64,000 nt of DNA from Owenia fusiformis. Lineage: Eukaryota > Annelida > Polychaeta > Sabellida > Oweniidae. Where the stretch lies: assembly GCA_903813345.2 (NCBI GenBank), contig CAIIXF020000008.1:29700005-29764004 (forward strand), read 5' to 3'. Numbering within the stretch: the first letter of the stretch is position 1; each line of letters starts with the position of its first letter. Below the pieces are notes generated by a model that made no database searches, was not told the origin of the DNA, and worked only from the letters and a program-made list of their open reading frames with translations. The position numbers were made by a program, and so were the translations under genes. Positions 36,130 through 48,100 of the stretch are shown piece after piece.

Positions 36130-36800
36130 GATGAAATAGGAGGCATACTGGATATTGATATGTATGATAGTCTATTTGGGTGTGGTCATTTTTATTAAAA
36201 ACAATAATGGTGAAGAATTATATATTGCTGACCTTGAAATGCCATTTTAATTCAAAAGTCACTGTTGCTGATGATAATATTCCTATTTTACGTATTCAAT
36301 GTTTTCTAAATGTTTCAATTACCATTATGTTAGTTTTTGGCAAAGTAAATAATTATAGGGATCACACAAGGATCCACTTTATTTACAACTTTTTCATATT
36401 TAGTGATGATTTAAAAAAATACTAAGTTTAACACAATTTTATTTGTCAAATATCAAATAAAATGATGGTATTGTGTTTGTTTCATTGTTTCAACTAAAAT
36501 TCGCAATTCATTGCTCTTGCTCTTAGAGCTGCAGGGCATATACCAGTACAAAAAGTCTTCAATAAAGTTGATCCTTGTGTGAGCCCTATGATTATTTACT
36601 TTGCCAAAAATGAATATAACGATCATTCAGATATATAAAAATCCTTTAATAGGTTGAATAGGAATACAATGTTTGACTTTTGAATAAAAAGGCATTATAC
36701 ATGTACATATATATGTAGTTGTTGCAGTAAAATTACCACACCAAAGTGGACTATCTTTCCATATTAATATCAAATGGGCCTTCTATTTGCATTTTACTGA
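36130..36800. mobile_element. Long imperfect palindrome (foldback element)
   Basis: Arms mirror around about 36470: GGCAAAGTAAATAATTATAG near 36340 with ATGATTATTTACTTTGCC near 36595; TTCAAAAGTC near 36250 with GACTTTTGAA near 36677; and outer parts GGTGTGGTCATTTTTATT with AAAATTACCACACC. Non-coding; the 81-codon ORF inside is incidental. Confidence 0.75.
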
Positions 36801-36860
36801 AATTATTTGTAACAAAAGTTTATTGTGATAAAGCAGGCAGTGATTTTGATACTTTTTTAG

Positions 36861-36998
36861 CTTGCAGACAGTGATCTAGTCGAGACAACATCTTGTAGTA
36901 ATGGGTGTAACAGTGATGAGACAGGAATTGATTTTATAAATGCAACTTTTGACAATTCCATTATTGATGGTTTATCTAACAATGTCAATGTCCAAGAG
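36861..36998 (+). CDS. Possible orphan exon
   Basis: A 138-bp open stretch bounded by an acceptor (CTTTTTTAG) and a donor (CAAGAG|GTGACT), encoding 46 residues rich in Asp, Asn and Ser (starting LADSDLVETTSCSNG). I found no partner exon and no family. It could be a relic exon or chance. A single copy of the 30-bp unit expanded at 41 kb (CAAACTTATGGAGGGGAGTG) lies 17 bp downstream. Confidence 0.25.
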
Positions 36999-37079
36999 GT
37001 GACTTCCCACTTCCAAACTTATGGAGGGGAGTGTACAAGAATCATGGTATTTTAGCTATTAGTATTTGCTAGTATTTGT

Positions 37080-37260
37080 AGTGTGGATACAGAGATCCCC
37101 CGTTCGAGTCCGTGTCGCAGAGACTTTGATCACTGAACTAACTACAGGCCTGGGACAATCTGTCCGCAGGTCAAACCGGTTCCCAGCACATGGATACTTC
37201 CCTCAGAAAGATATCAATGGTTTTCAATAGTGTACACGACCGGCAATTGTTTCGAGGGTT
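37080..37260 (+). repeat. SINE fragment with tRNA B box
   Basis: CCGTTCGAGTCC is a good Pol III B box, and the body downstream (CTGTCCGCAGGTCAAACCGG, CACATGG) follows the pattern of the more complete element at 50.7 kb. The A box is not visible, so it is probably 5'-truncated. Confidence 0.55.
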
Positions 37261-37436
37261 GTTCTACCGTAGTCACACCTATTGTATTACCTTGAAATAT
37301 CAATGACAATGCATGTACATTATAAATAATCAAGAAGTAGAAATTGACTTGGAGAAAATTATCCATTAAACGTTATATAATCTAGTACATGTAATGGTAA
37401 TATTCCCAGGCTGAAAGAGGTTATCAGAGACATATA

Positions 37437-38431
37437 CAGGGTGGTCCAAAAAAAGTGAACCCCTGCAACTGGCCATATTTCCCTTATTACTCGCAGGAAT
37501 TCTTTTATATTTTCACATGTTGTAGAGGAAGGTCTAAAATTTATGTTGGTACCATACATTTTTCTTAGTCATGAAATTTGCAGAAATTATAAGCCCTAAC
37601 CAAACATTACTGAAAATGGACAAATTGTGATTTTCAATATCCGCGATTCTTCAACTCTTTAACACCTTTCCCCTGAGAATTTTTTGAGCTGCAGTCTTAA
37701 AGAACTAATATTTTCTGACTTTGTTCAATTTTAAATCCTGCACATTATGGCTTAAAACTAGCATCCTACATTTGTTAGTTGCAAAGTTATTATGATCCAA
37801 AGAGATGTGCTAAGCTTCCACAGATGAAAACATTTTCCAGTGAAATCATAAACATACCCCTATATGATCTTGAAATGTCAATATCATCATAAATCATGGA
37901 CCAATTCTAATGATTTATGGCTCAAAACATTGAATATTGGATTTTTTAGATTTTTTAAAGATATTTGATGAAGGGGTTATCAGATTCCTGGCCACAGGGG
38001 GAAACTTCCTTCCATAAGAGGCCTTCCTCTAACTGTTGGTGTAGGTAACATACCCCTGAACTGTTGAACAGTTAAAAATACTTCAAAATGATCAATGAAA
38101 GTGTGAAATGTGTTTTCTGCTTGAATGGTGTCCCTTTTGTCATATGGTAGGGTTTTAAACTTGTATCTCTAACTGAAAGCTGTTTAAGATCATCCAATGT
38201 GTTTCAACAATTTTCGTGAATCACTTTTGTAAAATTTTGTACAATATCTAATTTCCAGGCATGTTTGTTAAACGCTTGTAATTTCTTCAAAATTTAAGAC
38301 TGAGAATAAATTATGGCATCAACCAAAATTTCAGACCTTTCTCTACAACATGTGATAATATGAGCCAATTTATGCATGTATTAAGAAAAATGTAGCCTGT
38401 TGCAGGGGTTCACTTTTTTTGGACCACCCTG
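37437..38431. mobile_element. TA-flanked ~1-kb TIR element, CAGGGTGGTCC ends
   Basis: Ends CAGGGTGGTCCAAAAAAAG and its inverted copy, TA on both sides. Inverted similarity extends more than 100 bp inward (CACATGTTGTAGAGGAAGGTC against GACCTTTCTCTACAACATGTG-type sequence). 995 bp, no ORF of note: a non-autonomous mariner-like element. Confidence 0.88.
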
Positions 38432-38469
38432 TAAAATATATGTCTCTGAGGTTATTCACCGAAAAAGAA

Positions 38470-39145
38470 TGAGTCAATTGGTTTATTTAACACGTCTATC
38501 TGTTTATTCCCTCTCATCTCTCCAATAAAATGTACAAGTACATTGTCCCAGTTCTTAATCCCAATAATATATGTAGGTTTTCCAATAATTATAGAAATAT
38601 TTCAACATAGAAACTGCCCATGTCCTTGTATATAGTGACCAACCCACGTACTTCAAATTAAAATGAATCATTTGGTTTATTATCCACTTTTATACTGCCC
38701 TCTTTACTGCCCTCTCCAATAAGACTTACAATTGCATTGTCCCAGTTCTTAAACCCAATAATATATGTAGGATAATTGCTAAAATATTTGAACATAGAAA
38801 CTGCCCATATCCTTGTATATATTTGACCAACCATGCACTTAAAATTAAAATGAATCATTTGGTTTATTATCCACTTTTATATCTTTACTGCCCTCTCTTT
38901 ACAACTGCATTGTCCCAGTTCTTAAACTCAATAGTATATGATTGAGGGTTGTACAATAATTACTAAAATATTTGAACATGCAAACTGTCCAATCTCTATA
39001 TCTTCGTATTTATTGAACAACCATCGTACTCCAAAATATTAATCAACTGATTTTATATGCTTACCGCCCTCACATCTCTCCAATAAAACATTCAAATACG
39101 TTGTTCCAATTCTTAAACTTAATATTATACGAAGGAAAACTTGCA
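38470..39145. repeat. Tandem repeat of ~180 bp upstream of monooxygenase gene
   Basis: Nearly four copies of a 170-185 bp unit containing CCAATAAAAC/TGTACAA, CATTGTCCCAGTTCTTAA, CCAATAATATATGTAG and AAACTGCCCAT. The last degenerate copy ends about 40 bp before the start codon of the monooxygenase gene, so the array occupies its proximal upstream region. Confidence 0.8.
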
Positions 39146-39182
39146 CCGGTCAAGCTGGAATTAGTTGCATTGGCATTTTGTA

Positions 39183-42100
39183 ATGATAAAAATGAATTTT
39201 GAAAAGTTCGTATTGTTCTTTACGATTTCGACATTGAATGCAGTTGTTGGCTACAAGTATTTCCAAGATAAGGTACCAAATGGAGACAACATTCCCCACC
39301 CCTGTAAGCCTAATTACATATGGCAGGGATTAGGACACAAAAATGCGATGGGTGGTGGAGACCGAAACCCATTTGGATTGGCATTTGAAGCAAACGGAAA
39401 GGTACTTAAATTATTCAATTACTCAAACCAAAATCAAAAGTTTGGACTATCCATAAATCCAAGCTAGGAGGGCAAAATTCCGTGCTAGAAAAAGTACTTT
39501 ACTTTTGCAGTAAGTGCAGTACCTTTACTTCAAAAAGCAATTGGCGGTGTTATATTGCAAGTAATACTAAAAGTGTAAATATCCAGTATGGGGCAAAAAA
39601 CGACATTTATTTGATAACTTTTTCATGATTCATACATTTTAAAATATTTTTAAGGGAGTTATAGAACCCTCTTTTGTTTTGTTAGAATTCATAAAATGGG
39701 ATAGATTAATCCTCATGGGTTCCGGAAAAAGATAGGTCTACAGAAATTAGGCCTCTAAACGAAAATTTACACTTCAGGATCTTAAATCTTCAGGAACTTA
39801 AACACAGGGTGTGTACCAAATTAAGCGTGACAGCTGAACACGCGGGTTAAGGTAATAATCACTTCTAGAGATGATAAAATAATTTCGACTTTGGGACAGG
39901 TATGCAAACAACCCACCCACATGTTTTTTCTGAAATTATTTCCTAATTTTCGACCCCTTCCACCCCTGCTTTTTTAATTTTTCTTGCATCAATATGTTGT
40001 GTTTTGACACATAGTTGACCACTTTAAAGGAATAAGAGATTCCTCCATGGGTTTTAAAGATACCCATTATGGGTGACCAAACTTAGCTGAAAGCAATGGG
40101 AAAATAACATGGGAAATATTGTTTTCCACTTTATCTAAAAGGAATCATTTATTCCTTTTAAGGGATTAACTGTGTGTCAAGACGCAACATATTGATGCAA
40201 GAAAAATTTAAAAAGCAGGGATGGGAGGGGTTGAAAATCAGGAAAACATTTCAGAAAAAACATGTGGGTGGGTTGTTTGCATCTACCCTGTCTCAAAGTC
40301 GAAATTATTTCATCATCTCTAGAAGTGATTATTCTGGAGGTAATGCATTGACCTAACATACCCACCTGTTTAAATCCTCAGGAAATGGCCAAAATCAAAC
40401 ATATGCCTGTCCAAAATCTGTTGCGCTAATTTCCCTCCTCCTTTCTATAATAACACCCTAGACAGTGAATTCCATAGTTAAACCTGAAATGAAAACATCA
40501 GTTTTTGCTCTTTCATCACCCTCGTGTTGTACCTTACCCCGCGAGTTAACTGTCACGCTTTATTTGGTACAGCTCCTGTGTCAAAGCAACACTTTTACCA
40601 CTACATATAGCTATTTACCATACCTCAAATAAACTACCTCGTCTGACATCTTATAGTATGTAAGAGAACACATGTGGTAGGGTGGTTCGTCAACATCAAC
40701 TCTGAATATACAGTATATACAAGGGGCGATCCATATATTCTGATAAAATCCCCTCCCCTCCATAGTTAAGTCAACCGGAAGTCCCCATTTGGAGCACATA
40801 TCGAAGCCTGTTTGCGTTTGGTAATTTAAAATGAATCATCACATTCAACATAAATTCGAACGACATGATTGCAATGAATGAACAAAACAAAGATCTAAAC
40901 ATCGACATGCTTCGATATGGTATCTAATGAAAATCTCCGGTTGCCAAACTTATGGAGAGGGGTGTATATTGAGTCAAACTTATGGAGGGGAGTGTACATT
41001 GAGTCAAACTTATTGAGGGGAGTGTACATTGAGTCAAACTTATGGAGGGGAGTATACATTGAGCCAAACTTATGGAGGGGAGTGTACATTGAGTCAAACT
41101 TATGGAGGGGAGTGTACATTGATTCAAACTTACGGAGGGGAGTGTATATTGAGTCAAACTTATGGAGGGAAGTGTACATTGAGCCAAACTTATGGAGGGG
41201 AGTGTACATTGGGTCAAACTTATGGAGGGGAGTGTACATTGATTCAAACTTACGGAGGGGAGTGTATATTGAGTCAAACTTATGGAGGGGAGTGTACATT
41301 GAGCCAAACTTATGGAGGGGAGTGTACATTGAGTCAAACTTATGGAGGGGAGTGTACATTGAGTCAAACTTATGAAGGGGAGTGTACATTGAGTCAAACT
41401 TATGAAGGGGAGTGTACATTGAGTCAAACTTATGGAGGGGAGTGTACATTGAGTCAAACTTATGGAGGGGCGTGTAAATTGAGTCAAACGTATGGAGGGG
41501 AGTGTACATTGAGTCAAACTTATGGAGGGGAGTGTACATTGAGTCAAACTTATGGAGGGGAGTGTATATTGAGTCAAACTTATGGAGGGGAGTGTACATT
41601 GAGTCAAACTTATGGAGGGGAGTGTACATTGAGTCAAACTTATGGAGGGGAGTGTACATTGATTCAAACTTATGGAGGGGAGTGTACATTAAGTCAAACT
41701 TATGGAGGGGAGTGTATATTGAGTCAAACTTATGGAGTTGAGTGTATATTTAGGTGTGGAATGCAGCATTGTGTAACGCCGATTCAGACAATGATGGAAA
41801 AACAAATGGTGCTGAGCTTGGAGATCCCGATTGTACGTGGACTGAAGGTTCCATACCCAAAATTACAACTGGGCTTTCACATCCAGGTATAAGCAATATA
41901 TTATTGAAAGAGATTACAGGCCCGTAGCCAGGCGGGGGGGGGGGGGTTCGATGGGTTAGAACCCCCCCCCGCCTTGTCAAAAAATCTTTCAAAATCATGC
42001 AGTTTTACACCATTCTGTGCACTTTTTAGGTGATTTTGGCCATTTTTAGACCTAAATTGTCACAAGTGAACCCCTTAGGAAAAAAGTGACCCCCTCCCTT

Positions 42101-45100
42101 GGCAAATTCTGGCTACGGACCTGGATTTAAAGTTGTCAGAGTTTGGATTGTTAAAAAATCCCTTATCATTGTGTATCATATTATCAACATACGTGCATTT
42201 AACTTAGAGATATATAGAATAAGTGACTTAGTCAACATATTTGATGACATAGATGTTGTTGTTTGATATCGAAGTTAGGAGAGAAATGGAAAATGTATTT
42301 CACAAGTCTTCCCTTGAAATACAATTTTTACCCCTTCCATGACTTATTAACTATTCTATACCTTATAGCATAGGAGTGAAGTTCCCTTGAGATTAACCCC
42401 GTATCCAACACCCCTAAATATATCACTTATCTATATATCTACTTGTCTAGGAGTTTGTGAACCCTGGGATTCTGCAGAGTGCTTGAATCAAAATCAATGG
42501 GAATTTTGTGATAGCGATGTCTTCTCCTGCCCAGCTATGGATGCTACAGGTATGTCGGATGATTAACCCCTTCACGACGATAGCCTTCACATGGAGTCCC
42601 ATTACGTAATACCTTTCGTGACTATACAGGGCGTCCACAAAAAAGTATACCCAACTTCAAAACCAAATTACTAGAATCCTGAGCAATCTTTTTAAAATCC
42701 AAAGGCAACAGCAAAAAGCCTTATTTGTCCTCCATCAAATGGTACCTACATCATTATGTAACAGTCACGTATGACTGAGCAATCATGACCATTCTGATAG
42801 GTGGTAAATTTAGCACTGTGCCAAGTTATCTTCCTATGCTGCAATCAATGTGTAATTGGCTTAGTATTCTTTTTCTGTTACATTATGTTAGATGGCAGGA
42901 CTTTCATAATGAACTGGACTGAGGGCTGTAGCTCTCTTTATGAAAAAAAGATTTGGCAAAAAGCTTACTTACTCTAAAATAGGCCTGCAAACATGGTTCA
43001 ACTGACACCTGAGCAGAAGAGCCGACAAAAAGCGAGTGCAGTGAACTGTTTAAGAATCCCTATTCTTACTATTGAAAATGGATTCTAGCAATACTGTCCA
43101 ACATGAATCTACTTGTTGAGACTCAATCAACTTGAGTTCTTCTGAGAAAATGAGGATTTCAGCAAGGGTGTATTGACTTCAATGGGGGATCCTATTGACT
43201 TCAAGGCTGCATATCATCAAGTAGAAGTTTCATTGCTGTTCAATAGCCTCTTGGGATCAAATTTCCGCGAGGGAGGTAGCAATAAAACGTCATGGAAAAT
43301 TATGCAAAAAGGTTGAAGAACATGGAACAAGTTTGAATTTGAACATTAAAAATGTTTTGAACACAAAAAACATTCATTGTGTCAATCCTACTTGAATGCT
43401 AACTTGGCACAGTGCTGATTTTACCACCTTTCATAAAAGTCATGATTGCTCAGTCATCCATGACAGTTACATAATGATCTAGGTACCATTTGATGGAGAA
43501 TTAACTAGGCCATATACTGCAGCCTTTAAAAATTAAAAAAATTGCTCAGAATTCTGGTATCCTGGCTTTGAAGTTGGGTATACTTTTTTGTGGACGCCCT
43601 GTATATCAATAAAATGACAATGTCTCCAGTTCTAGTAGTTCTATCCTGTATTTTTACACCAAATTTTGACAAGTTTTATAAAAAATAATGTCATGTGACA
43701 ATCCTCATTAAAAATTGATTTTCAGTGATAAAATACAATGTATAGGTTTTCTACTACAAGCAGCTTTTATTTATCCGCCAACATTTTCCTCTTATATTTG
43801 AATCGACAAAGGGTTAATCCACATTAGCTATTGTGGGTTTGGTCCCAACTGAGCTGTATTGAGTTTTTAAAAGTCCTTAATAATTATTCAATCTTGACGG
43901 ATAAAACTACATGTAGTTGGATTGTACAATAATGGAGGAAAAACAAAAGACAATACAATAAAACAGAAAATAAACGCTTCAAAGAAATATAAACTTTTTA
44001 AAGTAAACAACTCCACTTTAATCCTTTGGGATGTGATACTTTGAATGTAGAAGTACAATTGTGATTTCAAGATGATGTTCGAAATGTCAGTGTTCGCTTC
44101 CCGTCAACACAAGTACCTGCCACAGAGACGAATTATTATTGTATGACGGTGGAGCTGCCGGTGGATGGAGACTATCATCTCATTGCGACAACTCCTACGA
44201 TCGATAATGCTTACGTCATGCATCATATGCTGTTGTTTGGATGTAAAGAAGGTACAAAACATTTAATCCTGTGTTCATCCTTCTCACAACATAATTTTTT
44301 TCACAATACAGTTGACTCTCATCATTTATTTCAATTATTGTCACGTGTGCGTAGGGTTTTAGATAATCTAACGGATGGTATCACGTGCGCGTCAGCTCTA
44401 AATTTGCCACTATGGGATTATATATACTATATCTTGTATTATGCATGTTTGATTTTAGATGATCTAACGGGCGATGATTCTGATGTTCGCACTAAATTTG
44501 CCACTCCGAGATTATGTGGGATGGACACGGGTTGTAAAAATATTATCACTACCTGGACACTTGGGTCTGCGGGAGAGTGCTACTCCGATCTTGCTGCTTT
44601 TAGAATTGGAAAACACGGATACAAATATGCAGTTCTACAGGTGAAAAAACTTGCCTCAGTAACATTTGTTCTACGGCTAGGATACGGCGGCTCTAGGCTC
44701 TGTTTTCTCAAATCTAGACTAATTGTCAAAAACCTACTGCATGGCCGCCGCAGGGAAGCCCTAAGGTGACCGTGTGCAATCACTTTTTAAATGTGCCACA
44801 GCAACTGTTCAGACTTTCCGTGCCCGCGAATTCAAAATACGTAACCTTGTATTCGCGAATGCAACTAACGCCTGTCGGCTACCGAACCAACTACTATTTT
44901 ATGACCAACTCATTTAAATTTCATGGTTACCCATAAAATAGTAGGTTAATCCGGTAGACGACAGGCGCTATTTGCATTCGCGAATGCAAGCTACTTAAGC
45001 AAAAAATAATCTTATTTATATTGTGTGATATTTTGATACGAATAAAATCATTTTAACATACAGTATATTCATATTTTGGCCATATTCATAGTATAGTTTA

Positions 45101-48100
45101 GGAATAAAATATTAACCATTTCATTTATCATATCCATGAAAATGATTAAGAATTCTCATCATGTGAAAACATCATTTGAAGCTTTCATTTCCGCCCCTGC
45201 AGCCCATTCAGCCAAATACGATACATCGTACGCGTTCTATTATATATTTGTATTCCAGATGCATTGGAACAACCCAGAACTGCGCTCTGATTACACAGAT
45301 AGCTCTGGCTTGACGTTGTTCTACACTCCAAACTTGAGGCCTAATGACGCAGGGTATTTTATTGTCGGCCAGAGACACCTTGAGATCGAGGGCGGACAAG
45401 AGAGTCATATGGAAACTGCTTTGATTTCACCGAGCTGTACACGACAAAACTTGCCCTACTCTATTAACATACTAACTACTGCTCTACATATGCACTATCT
45501 AGGTAGGTTAAAGCGTAATGCATGACGTTCAGCAAAATGAACACGATCTGGGTTGGTTAAAGCGTAACGCATGACGTTCAGCAAAATGAACATGATCTAG
45601 GTTGGTTAAAGCGTAGCGCATAACGTTCATCAAAATGAACACGATCTAGGTTGGTTAAAGCGTAGCGCATAACGTTCAGCAAAATGAACACGATCTAGGT
45701 TCGTTAAAGCGTAATGTATAACGTTCAGCAAATGAACACGATCGAGGTTGGTTAAAGCGTAACGCATATCGTTTATCAAAATGAACACAGGTTGCGCAAC
45801 GCATATCGTTTATCAAAATGAACACGAGATTGATTAAAGAGTTATGTATTGGTTTTCTGTTTCATGTTCTTTTATTCTACCAAGATTCATTCAATTTTAC
45901 CCGATGCCAATAAATACAGTAATTTAGTAATCGTATGATCAGTAGAATGAAGTCTTCTGATTGGTCAGTTCTTGTGATATTGATCATCTCTGTCGCAATA
46001 CAGAAAATATTGGTACAGAGGGGACATTCTCAGTAGCAATACAGAGGATCACACGATAAAAACGGTATAGAATGATTTGAAGTGCAACACAGGATATATG
46101 ATGCTCTCGATATTCTGTATTGACAATCGACTTCGTCTCGTTCCAATACGGAATTCTCGAGCAGAATATATCCTGTATTGCACTTCAAATCATTCAAATA
46201 CCCGATCAGCCTCAGAGTTGTGTTTAGAACGGGTTTACAATTTTGCGTCGGTGCCAACGGGAATCATTCCATCATGTCTATTGAATTTTATGCTGGCAAT
46301 TTTGATTTCGATGCACAGTACCATAGTGATTTCTGAAGAAAATGATTTTGTCATACATGTTTTTTGCTCCAAATATCTTACGAAACGAGCTTGTTTAAAA
46401 TATGTATCATAGAAAAGCTATATAACTGTCAATGGCAAATTACACGATGATGTGTAGCCTATAAGTAACGGCCTTAGTAAACACTGTAACTGAACGATTA
46501 TTTATGTGAGAAAACTACATGCATTTGTATAGGGGTCTTTTTCAAAAGTTCGTCACTCAAAAGTTCAAATATTACATGCTCGATATCTCAACATTTTGAG
46601 AAGTATAGCCAAAAACGATTATTTTATTCAACTCAGTAAAGGTCAAAAAGATACTGAGGATAATATCAGGTGAAAATGTTAAAATTTGTTGAAGTTATTC
46701 ACTTTTTTGGGCTTCGTGTCCAGCTGTTTTTGCAGTTTTTTAAGCAATTTTGGGGGGTACATCAGAGATACATCCCCTGGATCTTTCTTTCTGGAAATGA
46801 GGCGGAAAAATGTGTTGCCACAAGTCTACAGAGGTTATCTATGTGAATCATTTCGTTTTCAGATAATAAATCTACCATACTCGAAAAATAAGACAATGTC
46901 AATTTAGAACTAACGTGCGTGATGCATGGTGTCAAACACCATCACGCACGTTATTCATGAGCTCCAGGCTGATTATTTTTACAAAAAGTCAGATGAGTGT
47001 TTTTTCGAAAGGAGGATACACCGAGCTCTCATTGTGTTCAATGCTATATGAAGTATATATGGAAAATAATTTTTATGCTCAGTTGCGTGCATTATCGTTT
47101 TTCGTGTCAAACTCGTCACGCACGTTAGAAAGCCTATTTTCATACAAAATACGCGATCACATGTGCAAATGAAATTGTATTTTATTTACACATTTACGCG
47201 ATGTTATAGATCCAGTGGTAAGTTTCAACTCTGAAGCGGCAATATGGTCTTTATAAGTTGCTCGAAGATTGGTGTCAAACTTCGTTACGCACGTTAATCC
47301 GCCACGCACGTAGTCCTTTATCGTGTCATACTCTCGCATTAACGAATTACTTAAATTTTTCGTTGATATAAAACGATTTTCACACACACCTAAATGTAAG
47401 AAAGGGAACATTCATCTGGAATCAGCAAATATTGTGGTTGTTTTCGTCATTAATCTGTTTTTTGACACCATAGCTTAATTTATGTGATAAAAGTGTTCGT
47501 GTCAAGCAATCACGCACGTTATAAAAGATGTACATCTTGTCCTTATGTTGATGGTTATGTCAATAGTCTTGTCAGGAGTGCCAAGCACTGATTTTTATTG
47601 CTTTGTCTAATCTCAGTTTCACAGTTCAGAAAATTTCGTCAATTATTGTATGCAGAAAATAGAATAGAACCAATAAAATTCTAACGTGCGTGACGTTTGA
47701 CACCAATGGACAAGTGATTGAGCGTCGATTCAGATGGACTCAATTCTTCTCGACTTCACTGAAAACAAATTCTTTATGCATGGTTATTTGAATTATATAA
47801 ATGATCTTTGATCGACTATTTAGACTATTTATTCCATAAATGATATTGCATTGATAGAAATTGCTACAGTTTCGTTCCACATAGACCATTCGCAATTTAG
47901 ATTCGTCCCGGCTAAGGCCATTTTGGCTAGCAGAAGACGTTAAGTATTTCGTATAATTCGACGTATTTTCCCCATAACTTGTATTGCTTTCAACATATAT
48001 TCAGTTCCAGTTACAAGATATGTTGGTCTCATGAAGTCCATTAGCATTTTACTATTGTTATTCATACCCGTAGCCCCCCCCGCAACCCCCCCCCCCCCAA

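Noticed and set aside
36180-36425. 81-codon plus-strand ORF
   Set aside because: It lies within one arm of a palindromic element and has no recognisable domain.
40965-41745. CRISPR-like regular repeat array
   Set aside because: Units are contiguous with no unique spacers, and the context is an animal gene intron. The same holds for the arrays at 45.5 and 58.3 kb.
40895-41892. Long repetitive ORFs (up to 287 codons) on both strands
   Set aside because: They arise from a stop-free 30-bp tandem repeat, exist in several frames of both strands, and lie in an intron of the monooxygenase gene.
44640-44769. Read-through extension of the 208-codon ORF after 44640
   Set aside because: The frame passes a donor CAG|GTGAAA and the copper monooxygenase continues from the acceptor at 45258 in the correct phase (VLQ then MHWNNP).
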